Assembly: GCA_913777945.1 (NCBI GenBank)
Contig: CAJYTY010000010.1
Span: forward strand, 1 to 64,000
Source: an uncultured Acinetobacter sp.
GTDB lineage: Bacteria > Pseudomonadota > Gammaproteobacteria > Pseudomonadales > Moraxellaceae
Length of the DNA stretch: 64,000 nucleotides
Direction: 5' to 3'
The notes beneath the pieces are model-generated. The model was not told where the DNA came from. It made no database searches and saw only the letters and a list, made by a program, of their open reading frames with translations. This document shows, one piece after another, positions 1 to 8,273 of the stretch (its first letter is position 1; each line of letters begins with the position of its first letter). Made by a program: the position numbers and the translations under genes.

Positions 1-127
1 TGGTGACAACGTTGAGATGTCAGTAGAGTTAATCCACCCGATCGCAATGGACCCAGGTCTACGTTTTGCGATCCGTGAAGGTGGTCGTACTGTAGGTGCT
101 GGTGTTGTTGCTAAAGTAACTGCATAA
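1..127 (+). CDS. tuf: Elongation factor Tu, C-terminal end (partial)
   Basis: This is the last 41 codons of EF-Tu, the GTPase that delivers aminoacyl-tRNA to the ribosome. The gene begins outside the window; the reading frame starts at base 2 and ends with TAA at 125-127. The visible part is the third beta-barrel domain, including the conserved stretch [19 protein letters not shown]. tRNA-Trp and secE-nusG follow, which is the tufB position in gammaproteobacteria. I cannot tell from this fragment whether a second tuf copy exists. Confidence 0.95.
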
Positions 128-148
128 GCCCAATATTGTATTACATTC

Positions 149-176
149 AAATCGGAAGCTTCGGCTTTCGATTTGC
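149..176 (+). terminator. Hairpin after tuf
   Basis: An 11-bp stem (149-159 with 164-174, one G-T pair) closes a TTCG tetraloop 21 bases after the tuf stop. The T tail is only three bases, so termination may be partial, with readthrough into tRNA-Trp eight bases further on. It could instead be a 3' end-protecting or processing hairpin. Confidence 0.5.
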
Positions 177-181
177 TTCAT

Positions 182-257
182 AGGCTAGTAGTTCAATTGG
201 TAGAGCGTCGGTCTCCAAAACCGAATGTTGGGGGTTCGAGTCCCTCCTGGCCTGCCA
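182..257 (+). tRNA. trpT: tRNA-Trp (anticodon CCA)
   Basis: A 76-nt cloverleaf with encoded CCA end. The acceptor stem AGGCTAG pairs with CTGGCCT (one T-G pair). The anticodon loop CTCCAAA carries CCA, which reads UGG. The T arm contains GTTCGAGTC. It sits between tuf and secE, where a tRNA-Trp is also found in other gammaproteobacteria, and is followed by a run of seven T. Confidence 0.97.
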
Positions 258-298
258 CTTTTTTTAAATAAAAAAGCTTAATTCTGGCTAAGTTGTCA

Positions 299-304
299 TA
301 TAAT
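299..304 (+). promoter_or_regulatory. Possible -10 element for secE-nusG
   Basis: TATAAT lies about 30 bases before the secE ATG, in an AT-rich stretch after the tRNA. No good -35 hexamer stands at 16-18 bases upstream, so this is a weak call. The unit may also be read from the tuf/tRNA promoter. Confidence 0.35.
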
Positions 305-333
305 AATTCGCGAATTCTACGACGAGTAAAAAA

Positions 334-774
334 ATGTCGAATGATAAATCGCGTGACGCATTAAGCGACGCGCCAATCCCTCAAAGAAATAATGCTGCAG
401 AAGTTATAAATGCAAGTTCTCCCCTTGATATTGTCTTGTGGTTAATTGCAATTGTTTTGTTAGTTGGTTCAGCATTGGTAAATCAACATTTACCAGCCTA
501 TTGGGCACCTGCAAATGATATTTGGGTGCGCGTTGGGGTAATTTTGGCTTGTGTCGTTGTCGCTTTAGGTTTATTATACGCCACCCATCAAGGCAAAGGC
601 TTTGTGCGTTTGTTGCAAGATGCGCGAATTGAACTGCGTCGAGTGACCTGGCCAACAAAACAAGAGACGATCACGACATCGTGGCAAGTGCTTTTGGTTG
701 TGGTTGTTGCATCATTGGTTTTATGGTGTTTCGATTACGGGTTAGGTTGGTTTATTAAGTTAATTATCGGGTAA
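334..774 (+). CDS. secE: Preprotein translocase subunit SecE
   Basis: SecE is the small essential subunit that clamps SecY in the inner-membrane protein-export channel. The 146-residue product has three hydrophobic segments (about 32-50, 66-84 and 118-140), as in the E. coli form rather than the single-helix form of many other bacteria. The conserved cytoplasmic motif [11 protein letters not shown] lies just before the third helix. It is seven bases from nusG, and the pair is almost universally co-transcribed. The ATG is the first start in frame and gives a normal length. Confidence 0.96.
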   Translation: MSNDKSRDALSDAPIPQRNNAAEVINASSPLDIVLWLIAIVLLVGSALVNQHLPAYWAPANDIWVRVGVILACVVVALGLLYATHQGKGFVRLLQDARIELRRVTWPTKQETITTSWQVLLVVVVASLVLWCFDYGLGWFIKLIIG

Positions 775-781
775 GAGTGCG

Positions 782-1315
782 ATGAAACGTTGGTATATTA
801 TTCATGCCTATTCAGGTTTTGAAAAACAAGTGATGCGTTCACTTAATGACCGAATCCAGCGCAGCACTGTTGCTGATAGTTTTGGTGAAGTCCTTGTTCC
901 TACTGAAGAAGTAGTGGAAATGAAGGATGGTAAGAAGCGTAAGTCTGAGCGTAAATTCTTTCCTGGCTATGTATTAGTCGAAATGGAAATGAATGATGAT
1001 ACTTGGCACATCGTTAAAGAGTGTCCAAAGGTTCTAGGTTTTATTGGTGGTACACCAGAAAAACCAGCACCAATTTCTCAACGTGAAGCTGATGCAATTC
1101 TTGCGCGTGTACGTAATACAGGTGAAGCACCTCGTCCTAAGACGATGTTTGAGCCTGGTGAAGAATTACTCGTAGTTGATGGTCCGTTCACTGACTTTAA
1201 AGGGGTCGTGGAGGAAGTGCAATACGAAAAGTCACGTTTAACGTTGACGATTAATGTATTTAATCGACCAACGCAAGTTGAACTCGAGTTTCGACAAGTC
1301 GAAAAAACGATTTAA
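782..1315 (+). CDS. nusG: Transcription termination/antitermination factor NusG
   Basis: NusG binds RNA polymerase, suppresses pausing, and links it to Rho or to the ribosome. The 177 residues show the NGN domain at the start ([15 protein letters not shown], then [13 protein letters not shown]) and a C-terminal KOW domain around 123-177 with [14 protein letters not shown]. The length is close to the E. coli protein. It lies directly behind secE and ahead of the ribosomal stalk genes. Start and frame are unambiguous. Confidence 0.97.
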   Translation: MKRWYIIHAYSGFEKQVMRSLNDRIQRSTVADSFGEVLVPTEEVVEMKDGKKRKSERKFFPGYVLVEMEMNDDTWHIVKECPKVLGFIGGTPEKPAPISQREADAILARVRNTGEAPRPKTMFEPGEELLVVDGPFTDFKGVVEEVQYEKSRLTLTINVFNRPTQVELEFRQVEKTI

Positions 1316-1334
1316 TTTGAGTTGGTTGGTAAGC

Positions 1335-1390
1335 GCCCGATTTGATCGGGCATTGTTGTTCTAACACTTCGGTGTTGTTTAATTTTTTGG
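1335..1390 (+). terminator. Double hairpin between nusG and rplK
   Basis: The first hairpin is a perfect 7-bp stem (1335-1341 with 1345-1351). The second has a 5-bp stem with TTCG loop (1363-1367 with 1372-1376) followed by GTTTAATTTTTT. Together they look like the terminator or attenuator that ends the secE-nusG unit. The following 35 bases would form the untranslated leader of rplKA, which in E. coli carries the L1 autoregulation site. I did not identify that site with confidence. Confidence 0.55.
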
Positions 1391-1427
1391 GGAGCCTGAC
1401 GGCGTCTGTACCCAGAGGTAATTTTCA

Positions 1428-1856
1428 ATGGCTAAGAAGATTGACGGCTATATCAAGCTGCAAGTTCCAGCTGGTAAAGCAAATCCATCTCCACCAATTG
1501 GTCCTGCTTTAGGTCAACGTGGTGTAAACATCATGGCATTCTGTAAAGAATTCAATGCTGCTACACAAAAACTTGAAGTTGGCTTGCCAATTCCTGTCGT
1601 GATCACTGTGTACAACGATAAGTCGTTCACATTCATCATGAAAACTCCACCTGCATCTATTCTTCTTAAGAAAGCTGCTGGTATTCAAAAGGGTTCTTCT
1701 GTACCTAACAAAACTAAAGTTGGTAAGTTGACTCGTGCTCAATTAGAAGAAATTGCGACTACTAAAGAACCAGATTTAACTGGTGCTGATTTAGACGCTC
1801 GTGTGCGTACCATTGCTGGTTCTGCACGTTCTATGGGCTTGGAAGTGGAGCTATAA
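1428..1856 (+). CDS. rplK: 50S ribosomal protein L11
   Basis: L11 forms the base of the GTPase-associated centre with 23S rRNA and is the site of thiostrepton action and of stringent-response sensing with RelA. The 142-residue protein begins [20 protein letters not shown] and carries the proline-rich N-domain [19 protein letters not shown] and a C-terminal RNA-binding domain with [16 protein letters not shown] sequence. The stop lies three bases before rplA. The pair is normally co-translated and repressed by L1. Confidence 0.97.
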   Translation: MAKKIDGYIKLQVPAGKANPSPPIGPALGQRGVNIMAFCKEFNAATQKLEVGLPIPVVITVYNDKSFTFIMKTPPASILLKKAAGIQKGSSVPNKTKVGKLTRAQLEEIATTKEPDLTGADLDARVRTIAGSARSMGLEVEL

Positions 1857-1859
1857 GAC

Positions 1860-2555
1860 ATGGCAAAGTTAACTAAACGTCAAAAAGCCATTGCTGCTGC
1901 TGTAGAAGCAAACAAAGTTTATACTTTGGAAGAAGCAGTACAAGTTCTTAACAGCCTTCCAGCTGCGAAGTTCAAAGAATCATTAGACATCTCTGTAAAC
2001 CTTGGTGTTGATCCACGTAAATCTGATCAGGTTGTTCGTGGTGCGACGACTTTACCTGCAGGTACAGGTAAAACTGTACGTGTAGCAGTATTTGCTCAAG
2101 GTGCTGCTGCTGAAGCTGCAAAAGAAGCTGGTGCAGATGTTGTTGGATTTGATGACCTTGCTGAAAGCATTCAAGGTGGAAATCTTGATTTCGACGTAGT
2201 TATTGCTGCTCCTGATGCAATGCGCGTTGTTGGTAAGTTAGGTACAATTCTTGGTCCACGTGGCTTAATGCCAAACCCTAAAGTGGGTACAGTGACTCCA
2301 GATGTTGCGAATGCAGTTAAAAATGCTAAATCTGGTCAGGCACGTTACCGTGTAGACAAGGGTGGTATCATCCATGCTGCAATCGGTCAACTTGGCTTTA
2401 GCGAAGAAGCTGTGCGTCAAAACGTTGAAACTTTAATTGCAGATTTAAAACGTTTAAAACCTGCAACTTCTAAAGGTGTATACGTTAAGAAGATCACTTT
2501 GAGCTCAACTATGGGTCCTGGTTTGATCGTTGACGTAAACAACGTTTCTAAGTAA
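1860..2555 (+). CDS. rplA: 50S ribosomal protein L1
   Basis: L1 builds the mobile stalk near the ribosomal E site and represses its own operon by binding mRNA. The 231-residue product has the family length. It contains RVAVFAQG and the signature region around [16 protein letters not shown]. It starts three bases after rplK, which indicates translational coupling. It is separated from rplJ by a 246-base spacer with a hairpin and the L10 leader. Confidence 0.97.
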   Translation: MAKLTKRQKAIAAAVEANKVYTLEEAVQVLNSLPAAKFKESLDISVNLGVDPRKSDQVVRGATTLPAGTGKTVRVAVFAQGAAAEAAKEAGADVVGFDDLAESIQGGNLDFDVVIAAPDAMRVVGKLGTILGPRGLMPNPKVGTVTPDVANAVKNAKSGQARYRVDKGGIIHAAIGQLGFSEEAVRQNVETLIADLKRLKPATSKGVYVKKITLSSTMGPGLIVDVNNVSK

Positions 2556-2575
2556 TTAGAAAGAATTTTAAAGCC

Positions 2576-2602
2576 TTAGATTTTCTCTTGCAGAAAATCT
2601 AA
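2576..2602 (+). terminator. Perfect 11-bp hairpin after rplA
   Basis: TTAGATTTTCT (2576-2586) and its exact complement (2592-2602) enclose a 5-base loop, 20 bases after the rplA stop. The 3' flank is GCAAAC, not a T run. It is better read as an RNA-processing or 3' stabilising element between the L11-L1 and L10-L7/L12 parts than as a strong intrinsic terminator. Confidence 0.5.
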
Positions 2603-2639
2603 GCAAACTTTGAATTGATAAATGAAGGTTTATCAGCGT

Positions 2640-2790
2640 CAAAGACCTCAGGCGAGGCAGGTTTTAGGATTTGCTTCTTAAAATACCAGTCTGAGTAGAC
2701 GCGGTGGTGTGATTTGTTGCTCCTCCGCGTGTAAGTCGAAAGACTTACGAATTGGGAGTGTACCTGTGTAGGTACATAAATCACCGTTAG
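2640..2790 (+). promoter_or_regulatory. Ribosomal protein L10 leader of rplJL
   Basis: The untranslated region before rplJ folds into stacked helices. An outer stem is ACGCGG (2699-2704) with CCGCGT (2725-2730). A 7-bp stem closes a GAAA tetraloop (2731-2737 with 2742-2748). A third stem is GTACCT with AGGTAC (2760-2765 with 2770-2775). In enterobacteria and Bacillus an mRNA structure in this place binds the L10-L7/L12 complex and shuts down rplJL translation. The position and multi-stem form fit that leader. The exact L10 contact bases are inferred, not shown. Confidence 0.7.
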
Positions 2791-2801
2791 GAGGTTTTAC
2801 A

Positions 2802-3308
2802 ATGGCTCTTCTTATCGAAGACAAAAAACAGATCGTTGCTGAAGTAACTGAAGTTGCTTCTACAGCGTTCGCTGCCGTTGTTGCTGACTACCAAGGTTTA
2901 ACGGTTGAGCAATTAACTGCTCTTCGTGTTGAAGCTCGTAAACTAGGTGTTGCTACACGTGTTGTACGTAATACTTTAGCTAAACGTGCTCTTCAAGATA
3001 CGCAATTCTCTATCTTGAATGACAATCTTGTTGGTCCAACAATCTTAGCATTCTCAACTTCTGAAGACGATATGGGTGCAGCTGCACGCTTGTTCGAAGA
3101 ATTTGCTAAAACTAACAAAGCATTTGAATTAAAAGCTGCTGCATTTGACGGCAAACTTTATCAAGGTGAAGAAGTTAGTATTATTGCAAACCTTCCGAAC
3201 CACGAAAAAGCGCTTACTATGCTTGCCTCTGTTCTTCAAGCTCCTATTTCGAAATTGGGTCGTTTACTTACAGCGCTCCAAGAGAAAAACGAGTCAGAAG
3301 CTGCTTAA
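2802..3308 (+). CDS. rplJ: 50S ribosomal protein L10
   Basis: L10 anchors the L7/L12 dimers to the ribosome and acts as translational repressor of its own operon. The 168-residue product starts MALLIEDKKQIVAEV and contains the conserved ADYQGLTVEQLTALR and RVVRNTLAKRAL. The C-terminal helix from about 140, where L7/L12 dimers bind, is present. TAGGAGG stands about nine bases before the ATG. rplL follows after 48 bases, the usual pair. Confidence 0.97.
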   Translation: MALLIEDKKQIVAEVTEVASTAFAAVVADYQGLTVEQLTALRVEARKLGVATRVVRNTLAKRALQDTQFSILNDNLVGPTILAFSTSEDDMGAAARLFEEFAKTNKAFELKAAAFDGKLYQGEEVSIIANLPNHEKALTMLASVLQAPISKLGRLLTALQEKNESEAA

Positions 3309-3356
3309 GCTTAAATCTACTTTCACACCATTCAATATCCATTTGGAGTTATTCTC

Positions 3357-3722
3357 ATGGCTTTAACAAACGAACAAATCTTAGACGCAGTTGCTGAATT
3401 AAAAGTTATCGAACTTGTTGACTTAATCAAAGCATTTGAAGAGCGTTTCAATGTATCTGCTGCTGCTGTAGCTGTAGCTGCTGGTCCAGCTGCTGCTGCT
3501 GTTGAAGAACAAACTGAATTCAACGTTGAGTTGACTTCTTTCGGTGCTAACAAAGTTGCTGTAATTAAAGCAGTTCGTGAAGCTACTGGCCTTGGTCTTA
3601 AAGAAGCTAAAGATCTTGTTGAAGGCGCTCCTGCAGTTCTTAAAGAAGGCGTTTCTAAAGAAGAAGGCGAAGAACTTAAGAAGAAGCTTGAAGAAGCTGG
3701 TGCTACAGTTACACTTAAGTAA
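3357..3722 (+). CDS. rplL: 50S ribosomal protein L7/L12
   Basis: L7/L12 is the multicopy stalk protein that recruits and stimulates translation factors. The 121-residue acidic protein has an N-terminal dimerisation helix, an Ala-rich hinge ([18 protein letters not shown], about 33-50), and the conserved C-domain with [20 protein letters not shown] and [25 protein letters not shown] stands nine bases before the ATG. Hairpins directly after the stop probably hold back part of transcription from rpoBC, which would fit the high demand for this protein. Confidence 0.98.
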   Translation: MALTNEQILDAVAELKVIELVDLIKAFEERFNVSAAAVAVAAGPAAAAVEEQTEFNVELTSFGANKVAVIKAVREATGLGLKEAKDLVEGAPAVLKEGVSKEEGEELKKKLEEAGATVTLK

Positions 3723-3730
3723 TGCTGTAG

Positions 3731-3795
3731 GGAGTCGATTTTTTCAAAATCGGCTCCAAAAAATGGCTGATGGCTCTTGGGTCATCAGCCTTTTT
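3731..3795 (+). terminator. Attenuator hairpins between rplL and rpoB
   Basis: Two stems stand in a row. A 12-bp stem with 3-base loop (3731-3742 with 3746-3757) is followed by AAAAAA. A second 8-bp stem, GGCTGATG with CATCAGCC (3765-3772 with 3783-3790), is followed by TTTTT and is a standard intrinsic terminator. Since rpoB has to be expressed, partial readthrough, as at the E. coli rplL-rpoB attenuator, is the likely role. A separate rpoB promoter is the alternative. Confidence 0.7.
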
Positions 3796-3871
3796 GCGTT
3801 ACAATAATCGGCTCGTTTTTTGATAGTTTTACGTTTATTGTGCGTATTATTTAAACAAAATTCATGAAATC

Positions 3872-3919
3872 AAACGCTTACCAATATTTTTTTGCTTATA
3901 AAAATATTGTTAAGCGTTT
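3872..3919 (+). promoter_or_regulatory. Long hairpin in the rplL-rpoB spacer (possible RNase III site)
   Basis: An AT-rich inverted repeat with 20-base arms and one mismatch. AAACGCTTA pairs with TAAGCGTTT (3872-3880 and 3911-3919). CAATATTTTT pairs with AAAAATATTG (3882-3891 and 3900-3909). The loop is 8 bases. There is no T tail. The same spacer in E. coli holds an RNase III cleavage hairpin; the position and long stem suggest a similar role here, by inference. The rest of this 309-base spacer (3920-4031) holds a short ACCCG/CGGGT stem and the rpoB ribosome site. Confidence 0.5.
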
Positions 3920-4031
3920 TAATACCACTAAAAATTGCAGCATTTGTAAACAGTGGTGGCCATATCGGCCTGCGTAATTCCTTCTAGACCCGTTCTGCAG
4001 GCGGGTTTAGTTTACTTTCCGAGGACTCCAG

Positions 4032-7000
4032 ATGGCATACTCATATACCGAAAAGAAACGGATCCGTAAGAATTTTGGTAAATTGCCCCACGTAATGGAA
4101 GCACCGTACTTACTGTCGATTCAGGTCGATTCGTACCGTACATTCTTACAAGGCGGTAAAACTCCAAAAAATCGCGAAGATATCGGTCTCCAAGCCGCAT
4201 TTCGTTCAGTTTTTCCTATTGAAAGTTATTCTGGCAATGCTGCTTTAGAATTTGTTGAGTATAGTCTTGGTAAGCCTGAGTTTGACGTACGTGAATGTAT
4301 TTTACGTGGTTCAACTTATGCAGCACCAATGCGCGTAAAAATTCGTTTGATCATTAAAGATCGTGAAACGAAATCAATTAAAGACGTTCGTGAACAAGAA
4401 GTATACATGGGTGAAATGCCACTCATGACCGATAACGGTACTTTCGTTATCAATGGTACTGAGCGTGTCATCGTATCTCAATTACACCGTTCACCAGGTG
4501 TATTCTTTGACCATGACAAGGGTAAAACCCACTCAAGTGGTAAAGTGTTGTATTCAGCACGTATTATTCCTTACCGTGGTTCATGGTTAGATTTTGAATT
4601 TGATGCTAAAGATTTAGTATTCGTACGTATTGACCGTCGTCGTAAGCTGCTTGCAACGGTGATTCTACGTGCCTTGAATTACAGCAATGAACAAATCTTG
4701 AATTTGTTCTATGAAAAAGTACCTGTATATCTTGATATGGGTAGCTATCAAATTGATCTTGTTCCAGATCGCTTACGTGGTGAAATGGCACAATTCGATA
4801 TCTTAGACAATGATGGTAAAGCGATCGTTGAACAAGGTAAACGTATTAATGCACGTCACGTACGTCAAATGGAAGCTGCGAACTTAGCCAAGCTTTCTGT
4901 ACCTGATGAATATTTATATGAGCGTATTACAGCTGAAGATATCACACTGAAAAGTGGTGATGTGATTCCTGCGAATACTGTACTTAGCCATGACATCATG
5001 GTGAAGATCGCCGAAGGTGGTGTTAAACAGTTTAACATCCTGTTCACGAACGACATCGATCGTGGTCCTTTCGTTGCAGATACATTGCGTGCGGATACAA
5101 CAACAGGTCGTGAAGAAGCACTTGTTGAAATCTATAAAGTAATGCGTCCAGGCGAACCACCAACGAAAGAAGCTGCTGAAAACTTATTCAACAACTTATT
5201 CTTCTCTTCTGAGCGTTATGACCTTTCTCCAGTAGGTCGTATGAAGTTCAACCGTCGTTTGGGTCGTCCTTACGAAGTGGGTACAGATCAGAAGTCACGT
5301 GAAGTTGAAGGTATTCTGTCACACGACGATATTATTGATGTATTACGTACATTGGTTGAGATCCGTAACGGTAAAGGTGAAGTCGACGATATCGATCACT
5401 TGGGTAACCGTCGTGTACGTTCTGTTGGTGAAATGACTGAAAACCAATTCCGTGTTGGTCTAGTTCGTGTTGAACGTGCGGTTAAAGAGCGTTTAAGCCA
5501 AGCAGAAACTGATAACTTATCTCCACAAGATTTAATCAACGCGAAACCAGTTGCTGCTGCAATCAAAGAATTCTTTGGTTCAAGCCAGTTATCTCAGTTC
5601 ATGGACCAAAACAACCCATTGTCTGAGATTACGCACAAACGTCGTGTATCTGCGCTTGGCCCTGGTGGTTTGACACGTGAACGCGCGGGCTTCGAAGTAC
5701 GTGACGTACATCAAACTCACTATGGTCGTGTTTGTCCTATTGAAACGCCTGAAGGTCCAAACATTGGTTTGATCAACTCGCTTTCTGTTTATGCAAAAGC
5801 GAATGACTTCGGTTTCTTGGAAACACCATACCGTAAAGTTGTCGATGGCCGTGTAACCGATGATGTTGAATATTTATCTGCAATTGAAGAAGTAGGTACT
5901 GTTATTGCACAGGCCGATTCTGCAGTGGATAAAGATGGCAACTTGACTGAAGAAATGGTTTCTGTACGTCATCAAGGTGAATTCGTACGTATGTCGCCTG
6001 AACGCGTAACACATATGGACGTTTCTGCACAGCAGGTTGTTTCTGTTGCAGCATCATTGATTCCATTCCTTGAACACGATGATGCGAACCGTGCATTAAT
6101 GGGTTCGAACATGCAACGTCAGGCTGTTCCTACATTGCGTGCTGACAAGCCGCTTGTTGGTACAGGTATGGAAGCAAACGTAGCACGTGACTCTGGTGTG
6201 TGTGTGATCGCAAACCGTGGTGGTGCGATTGAATATGTTGATGCATCTCGTATCGTTATTCGTGTAAACGAAGATGAAATGATCGCGGGTGAAGCAGGTG
6301 TAGATATCTACAACCTGATCAAATATACACGTTCAAACCAAAATACATGTATTAACCAAAATGTCATCGTGAACTTGGGCGATAAAGTTGCCCGTGGTGA
6401 TATCTTGGCTGACGGTCCATCGACTGACATGGGTGAACTTGCGCTTGGTCAAAACATGCGCGTCGCGTTCATGACATGGAACGGTTATAACTATGAAGAC
6501 TCGATCTTACTTTCTGAGCGTGTACTTCAAGAAGACCGTTTAACGTCAATTCACATTCAAGAATTGTCATGTGTAGCACGTGATACTAAGTTAGGTGCAG
6601 AAGAAATTACTGCCGATATTCCTAACGTTGGTGAAGCTGCACTGTCTAAATTGGATGAGTCAGGTATTGTTTATATCGGTGCGGAAGTGACTGCAGGTGA
6701 CATCCTTGTTGGTAAGGTAACGCCTAAAGGTGAAACTCAGTTAACACCTGAAGAAAAATTACTTCGCGCAATCTTTGGTGAAAAAGCGGCTGACGTAAAA
6801 GACTCGTCTTTACGTGTTCCGTCTGGTACTAAAGGTACAGTGATTGACGTTCAAGTCTTCACACGTGATGGTTTAGAAAAAGATGAACGTGCTCAAGCAA
6901 TTGAGAAAGCTCAGCTTGACGCATACCGTAAAGACTTGAAAGAAGAATACAAAATCTTTGAAGAAGCAGCACGTGAACGTATTGTTCGTTTGTTGAAAGG

Positions 7001-8120
7001 TCAAGAATCTAACGGTGGTGGTTCAACTAAACGCGGTGATAAACTTTCTGAAGACGTATTGTCTGGTTTAGAGCTTGTTGATTTACTTGAAATCCAGCCA
7101 AATGATGAAGCAATTGCTGAGCGTTTAACTCAAATTCAAGTGTTCTTGAAAGAGAAGAGTTACGAGATTGACGAGAAGTTTGCTGAGAAGAAGCGTAAAC
7201 TTTCTACAGGTGATGAATTAACAACTGGCGTATTGAAAGTTGTTAAGGTTTACCTTGCAGTTAAACGTCGTATCCAGCCTGGTGATAAGATGGCGGGTCG
7301 TCACGGTAACAAGGGTGTTGTATCAAACATCTTGCCAGTTGAAGACATGCCACATGATGCGAATGGCGTACCAGTCGACATCGTATTGAACCCACTCGGT
7401 GTACCATCACGTATGAACGTGGGTCAGATTCTTGAGACTCACTTGGGTATGGCGGCGAAAGGTCTTGGCGATAAGATTGAAAAAATGTTGAAAGAACAAC
7501 GTACAGTGATTGAACTGCGTGAATTCTTAGACAAGATTTATAACAAGGTTGGTGGCGAGCAGGAAGAGCTTGATAGCTTGACTGACGCAGAAATCTTGGC
7601 GCTTTCAGGTAACTTACGTGCTGGTGTTCCATTAGCGACTCCAGTATTTGATGGTGCTGAAGAAAGCCAGATCAAAGACTTACTTGAATTGGCAGACATT
7701 TCTCGTACAGGTCAAACAGTATTGTTTGATGGTCGTACAGGTGAACAGTTTGACCGTCCTGTAACTGTAGGTTACATGTACATGCTCAAATTGAACCACT
7801 TGGTTGATGACAAGATGCATGCGCGTTCAACAGGTTCTTACTCACTTGTGACTCAACAGCCGCTTGGTGGTAAAGCACAATTCGGTGGTCAGCGTTTCGG
7901 TGAGATGGAAGTATGGGCACTTGAAGCATACGGTGCTGCATATACGCTCCAAGAAATGCTTACAGTGAAGTCGGATGACGTTGAAGGTCGTACACGCATC
8001 TATAAGAATATTGTAGATGGAAACCATTATATGGATCCGGGTATGCCTGAATCGTTCAACGTATTGACCAAAGAGATCCGTTCTTTAGGTATCAACATTG
8101 AACTGAAAAATGGTGACTAA
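4032..8120 (+). CDS. rpoB: DNA-directed RNA polymerase subunit beta
   Basis: The beta subunit of RNA polymerase, 1362 residues, the length known from Acinetobacter. The rifampicin-binding cluster at about residues 516-545 reads [20 protein letters not shown] then [10 protein letters not shown]. Positions equivalent to E. coli D516, H526 and S531 are unchanged, so no classical resistance change is seen. The catalytic-centre lysines lie in [13 protein letters not shown] near residue 1085. CGAGGA stands about ten bases before the ATG. It is transcribed with rpoC after a 153-base spacer. Confidence 0.98.
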   Translation: MAYSYTEKKRIRKNFGKLPHVMEAPYLLSIQVDSYRTFLQGGKTPKNREDIGLQAAFRSVFPIESYSGNAALEFVEYSLGKPEFDVRECILRGSTYAAPMRVKIRLIIKDRETKSIKDVREQEVYMGEMPLMTDNGTFVINGTERVIVSQLHRSPGVFFDHDKGKTHSSGKVLYSARIIPYRGSWLDFEFDAKDLVFVRIDRRRKLLATVILRALNYSNEQILNLFYEKVPVYLDMGSYQIDLVPDRLRGEMAQFDILDNDGKAIVEQGKRINARHVRQMEAANLAKLSVPDEYLYERITAEDITLKSGDVIPANTVLSHDIMVKIAEGGVKQFNILFTNDIDRGPFVADTLRADTTTGREEALVEIYKVMRPGEPPTKEAAENLFNNLFFSSERYDLSPVGRMKFNRRLGRPYEVGTDQKSREVEGILSHDDIIDVLRTLVEIRNGKGEVDDIDHLGNRRVRSVGEMTENQFRVGLVRVERAVKERLSQAETDNLSPQDLINAKPVAAAIKEFFGSSQLSQFMDQNNPLSEITHKRRVSALGPGGLTRERAGFEVRDVHQTHYGRVCPIETPEGPNIGLINSLSVYAKANDFGFLETPYRKVVDGRVTDDVEYLSAIEEVGTVIAQADSAVDKDGNLTEEMVSVRHQGEFVRMSPERVTHMDVSAQQVVSVAASLIPFLEHDDANRALMGSNMQRQAVPTLRADKPLVGTGMEANVARDSGVCVIANRGGAIEYVDASRIVIRVNEDEMIAGEAGVDIYNLIKYTRSNQNTCINQNVIVNLGDKVARGDILADGPSTDMGELALGQNMRVAFMTWNGYNYEDSILLSERVLQEDRLTSIHIQELSCVARDTKLGAEEITADIPNVGEAALSKLDESGIVYIGAEVTAGDILVGKVTPKGETQLTPEEKLLRAIFGEKAADVKDSSLRVPSGTKGTVIDVQVFTRDGLEKDERAQAIEKAQLDAYRKDLKEEYKIFEEAARERIVRLLKGQESNGGGSTKRGDKLSEDVLSGLELVDLLEIQPNDEAIAERLTQIQVFLKEKSYEIDEKFAEKKRKLSTGDELTTGVLKVVKVYLAVKRRIQPGDKMAGRHGNKGVVSNILPVEDMPHDANGVPVDIVLNPLGVPSRMNVGQILETHLGMAAKGLGDKIEKMLKEQRTVIELREFLDKIYNKVGGEQEELDSLTDAEILALSGNLRAGVPLATPVFDGAEESQIKDLLELADISRTGQTVLFDGRTGEQFDRPVTVGYMYMLKLNHLVDDKMHARSTGSYSLVTQQPLGGKAQFGGQRFGEMEVWALEAYGAAYTLQEMLTVKSDDVEGRTRIYKNIVDGNHYMDPGMPESFNVLTKEIRSLGINIELKNGD

Positions 8121-8121
8121 A

Positions 8122-8201
8122 AAATCTCCCCCAATCCCTCTTTAAGAAAGAGGGAAGAAAGGCCTCCTTTATAAAGTGGGCTTTAGGGGGATTCGAGATT
8201 T
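8122..8201. repeat. 80-nt imperfect inverted repeat between rpoB and rpoC
   Basis: The outer arms AAATCTCCCCC (8122-8132) and GGGGGATTCGAGATTT (8186-8201) can pair with a small bulge. Inside is a hairpin CCCTCTTT-aaga-AAGAGGG (8136-8153) and a second short CCTCCTTT/AAGTGGG stem. The C/G-rich arms contrast with the surrounding sequence. This looks like an intergenic palindromic repeat unit of the kind found in many copies in bacterial genomes, but one copy alone cannot prove that. In the transcript it would fold into a branched structure between the two polymerase genes. Confidence 0.5.
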
Positions 8202-8273
8202 CCAAATTTCAGTAAAAACAATATTTGTGACCCAGTCGGAAGAGCGTAGCTCCCCGACACACGGAGAAAAAAA

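Noticed and set aside
3820..3850. TTGATA/TATTAT pair as a separate rpoB promoter
   Set aside because: The spacer is 19 bases and both hexamers are imperfect. It may contribute, but it is too weak to list as a promoter.
5577..5670. Rifampicin-resistance changes in rpoB
   Set aside because: The cluster residues equivalent to E. coli D516, H526 and S531 are all the susceptible type.
7261..7632. 123-codon open frame on the minus strand inside rpoB
   Set aside because: A shadow of rpoB with improbable amino-acid content (many His, Gln, Tyr).
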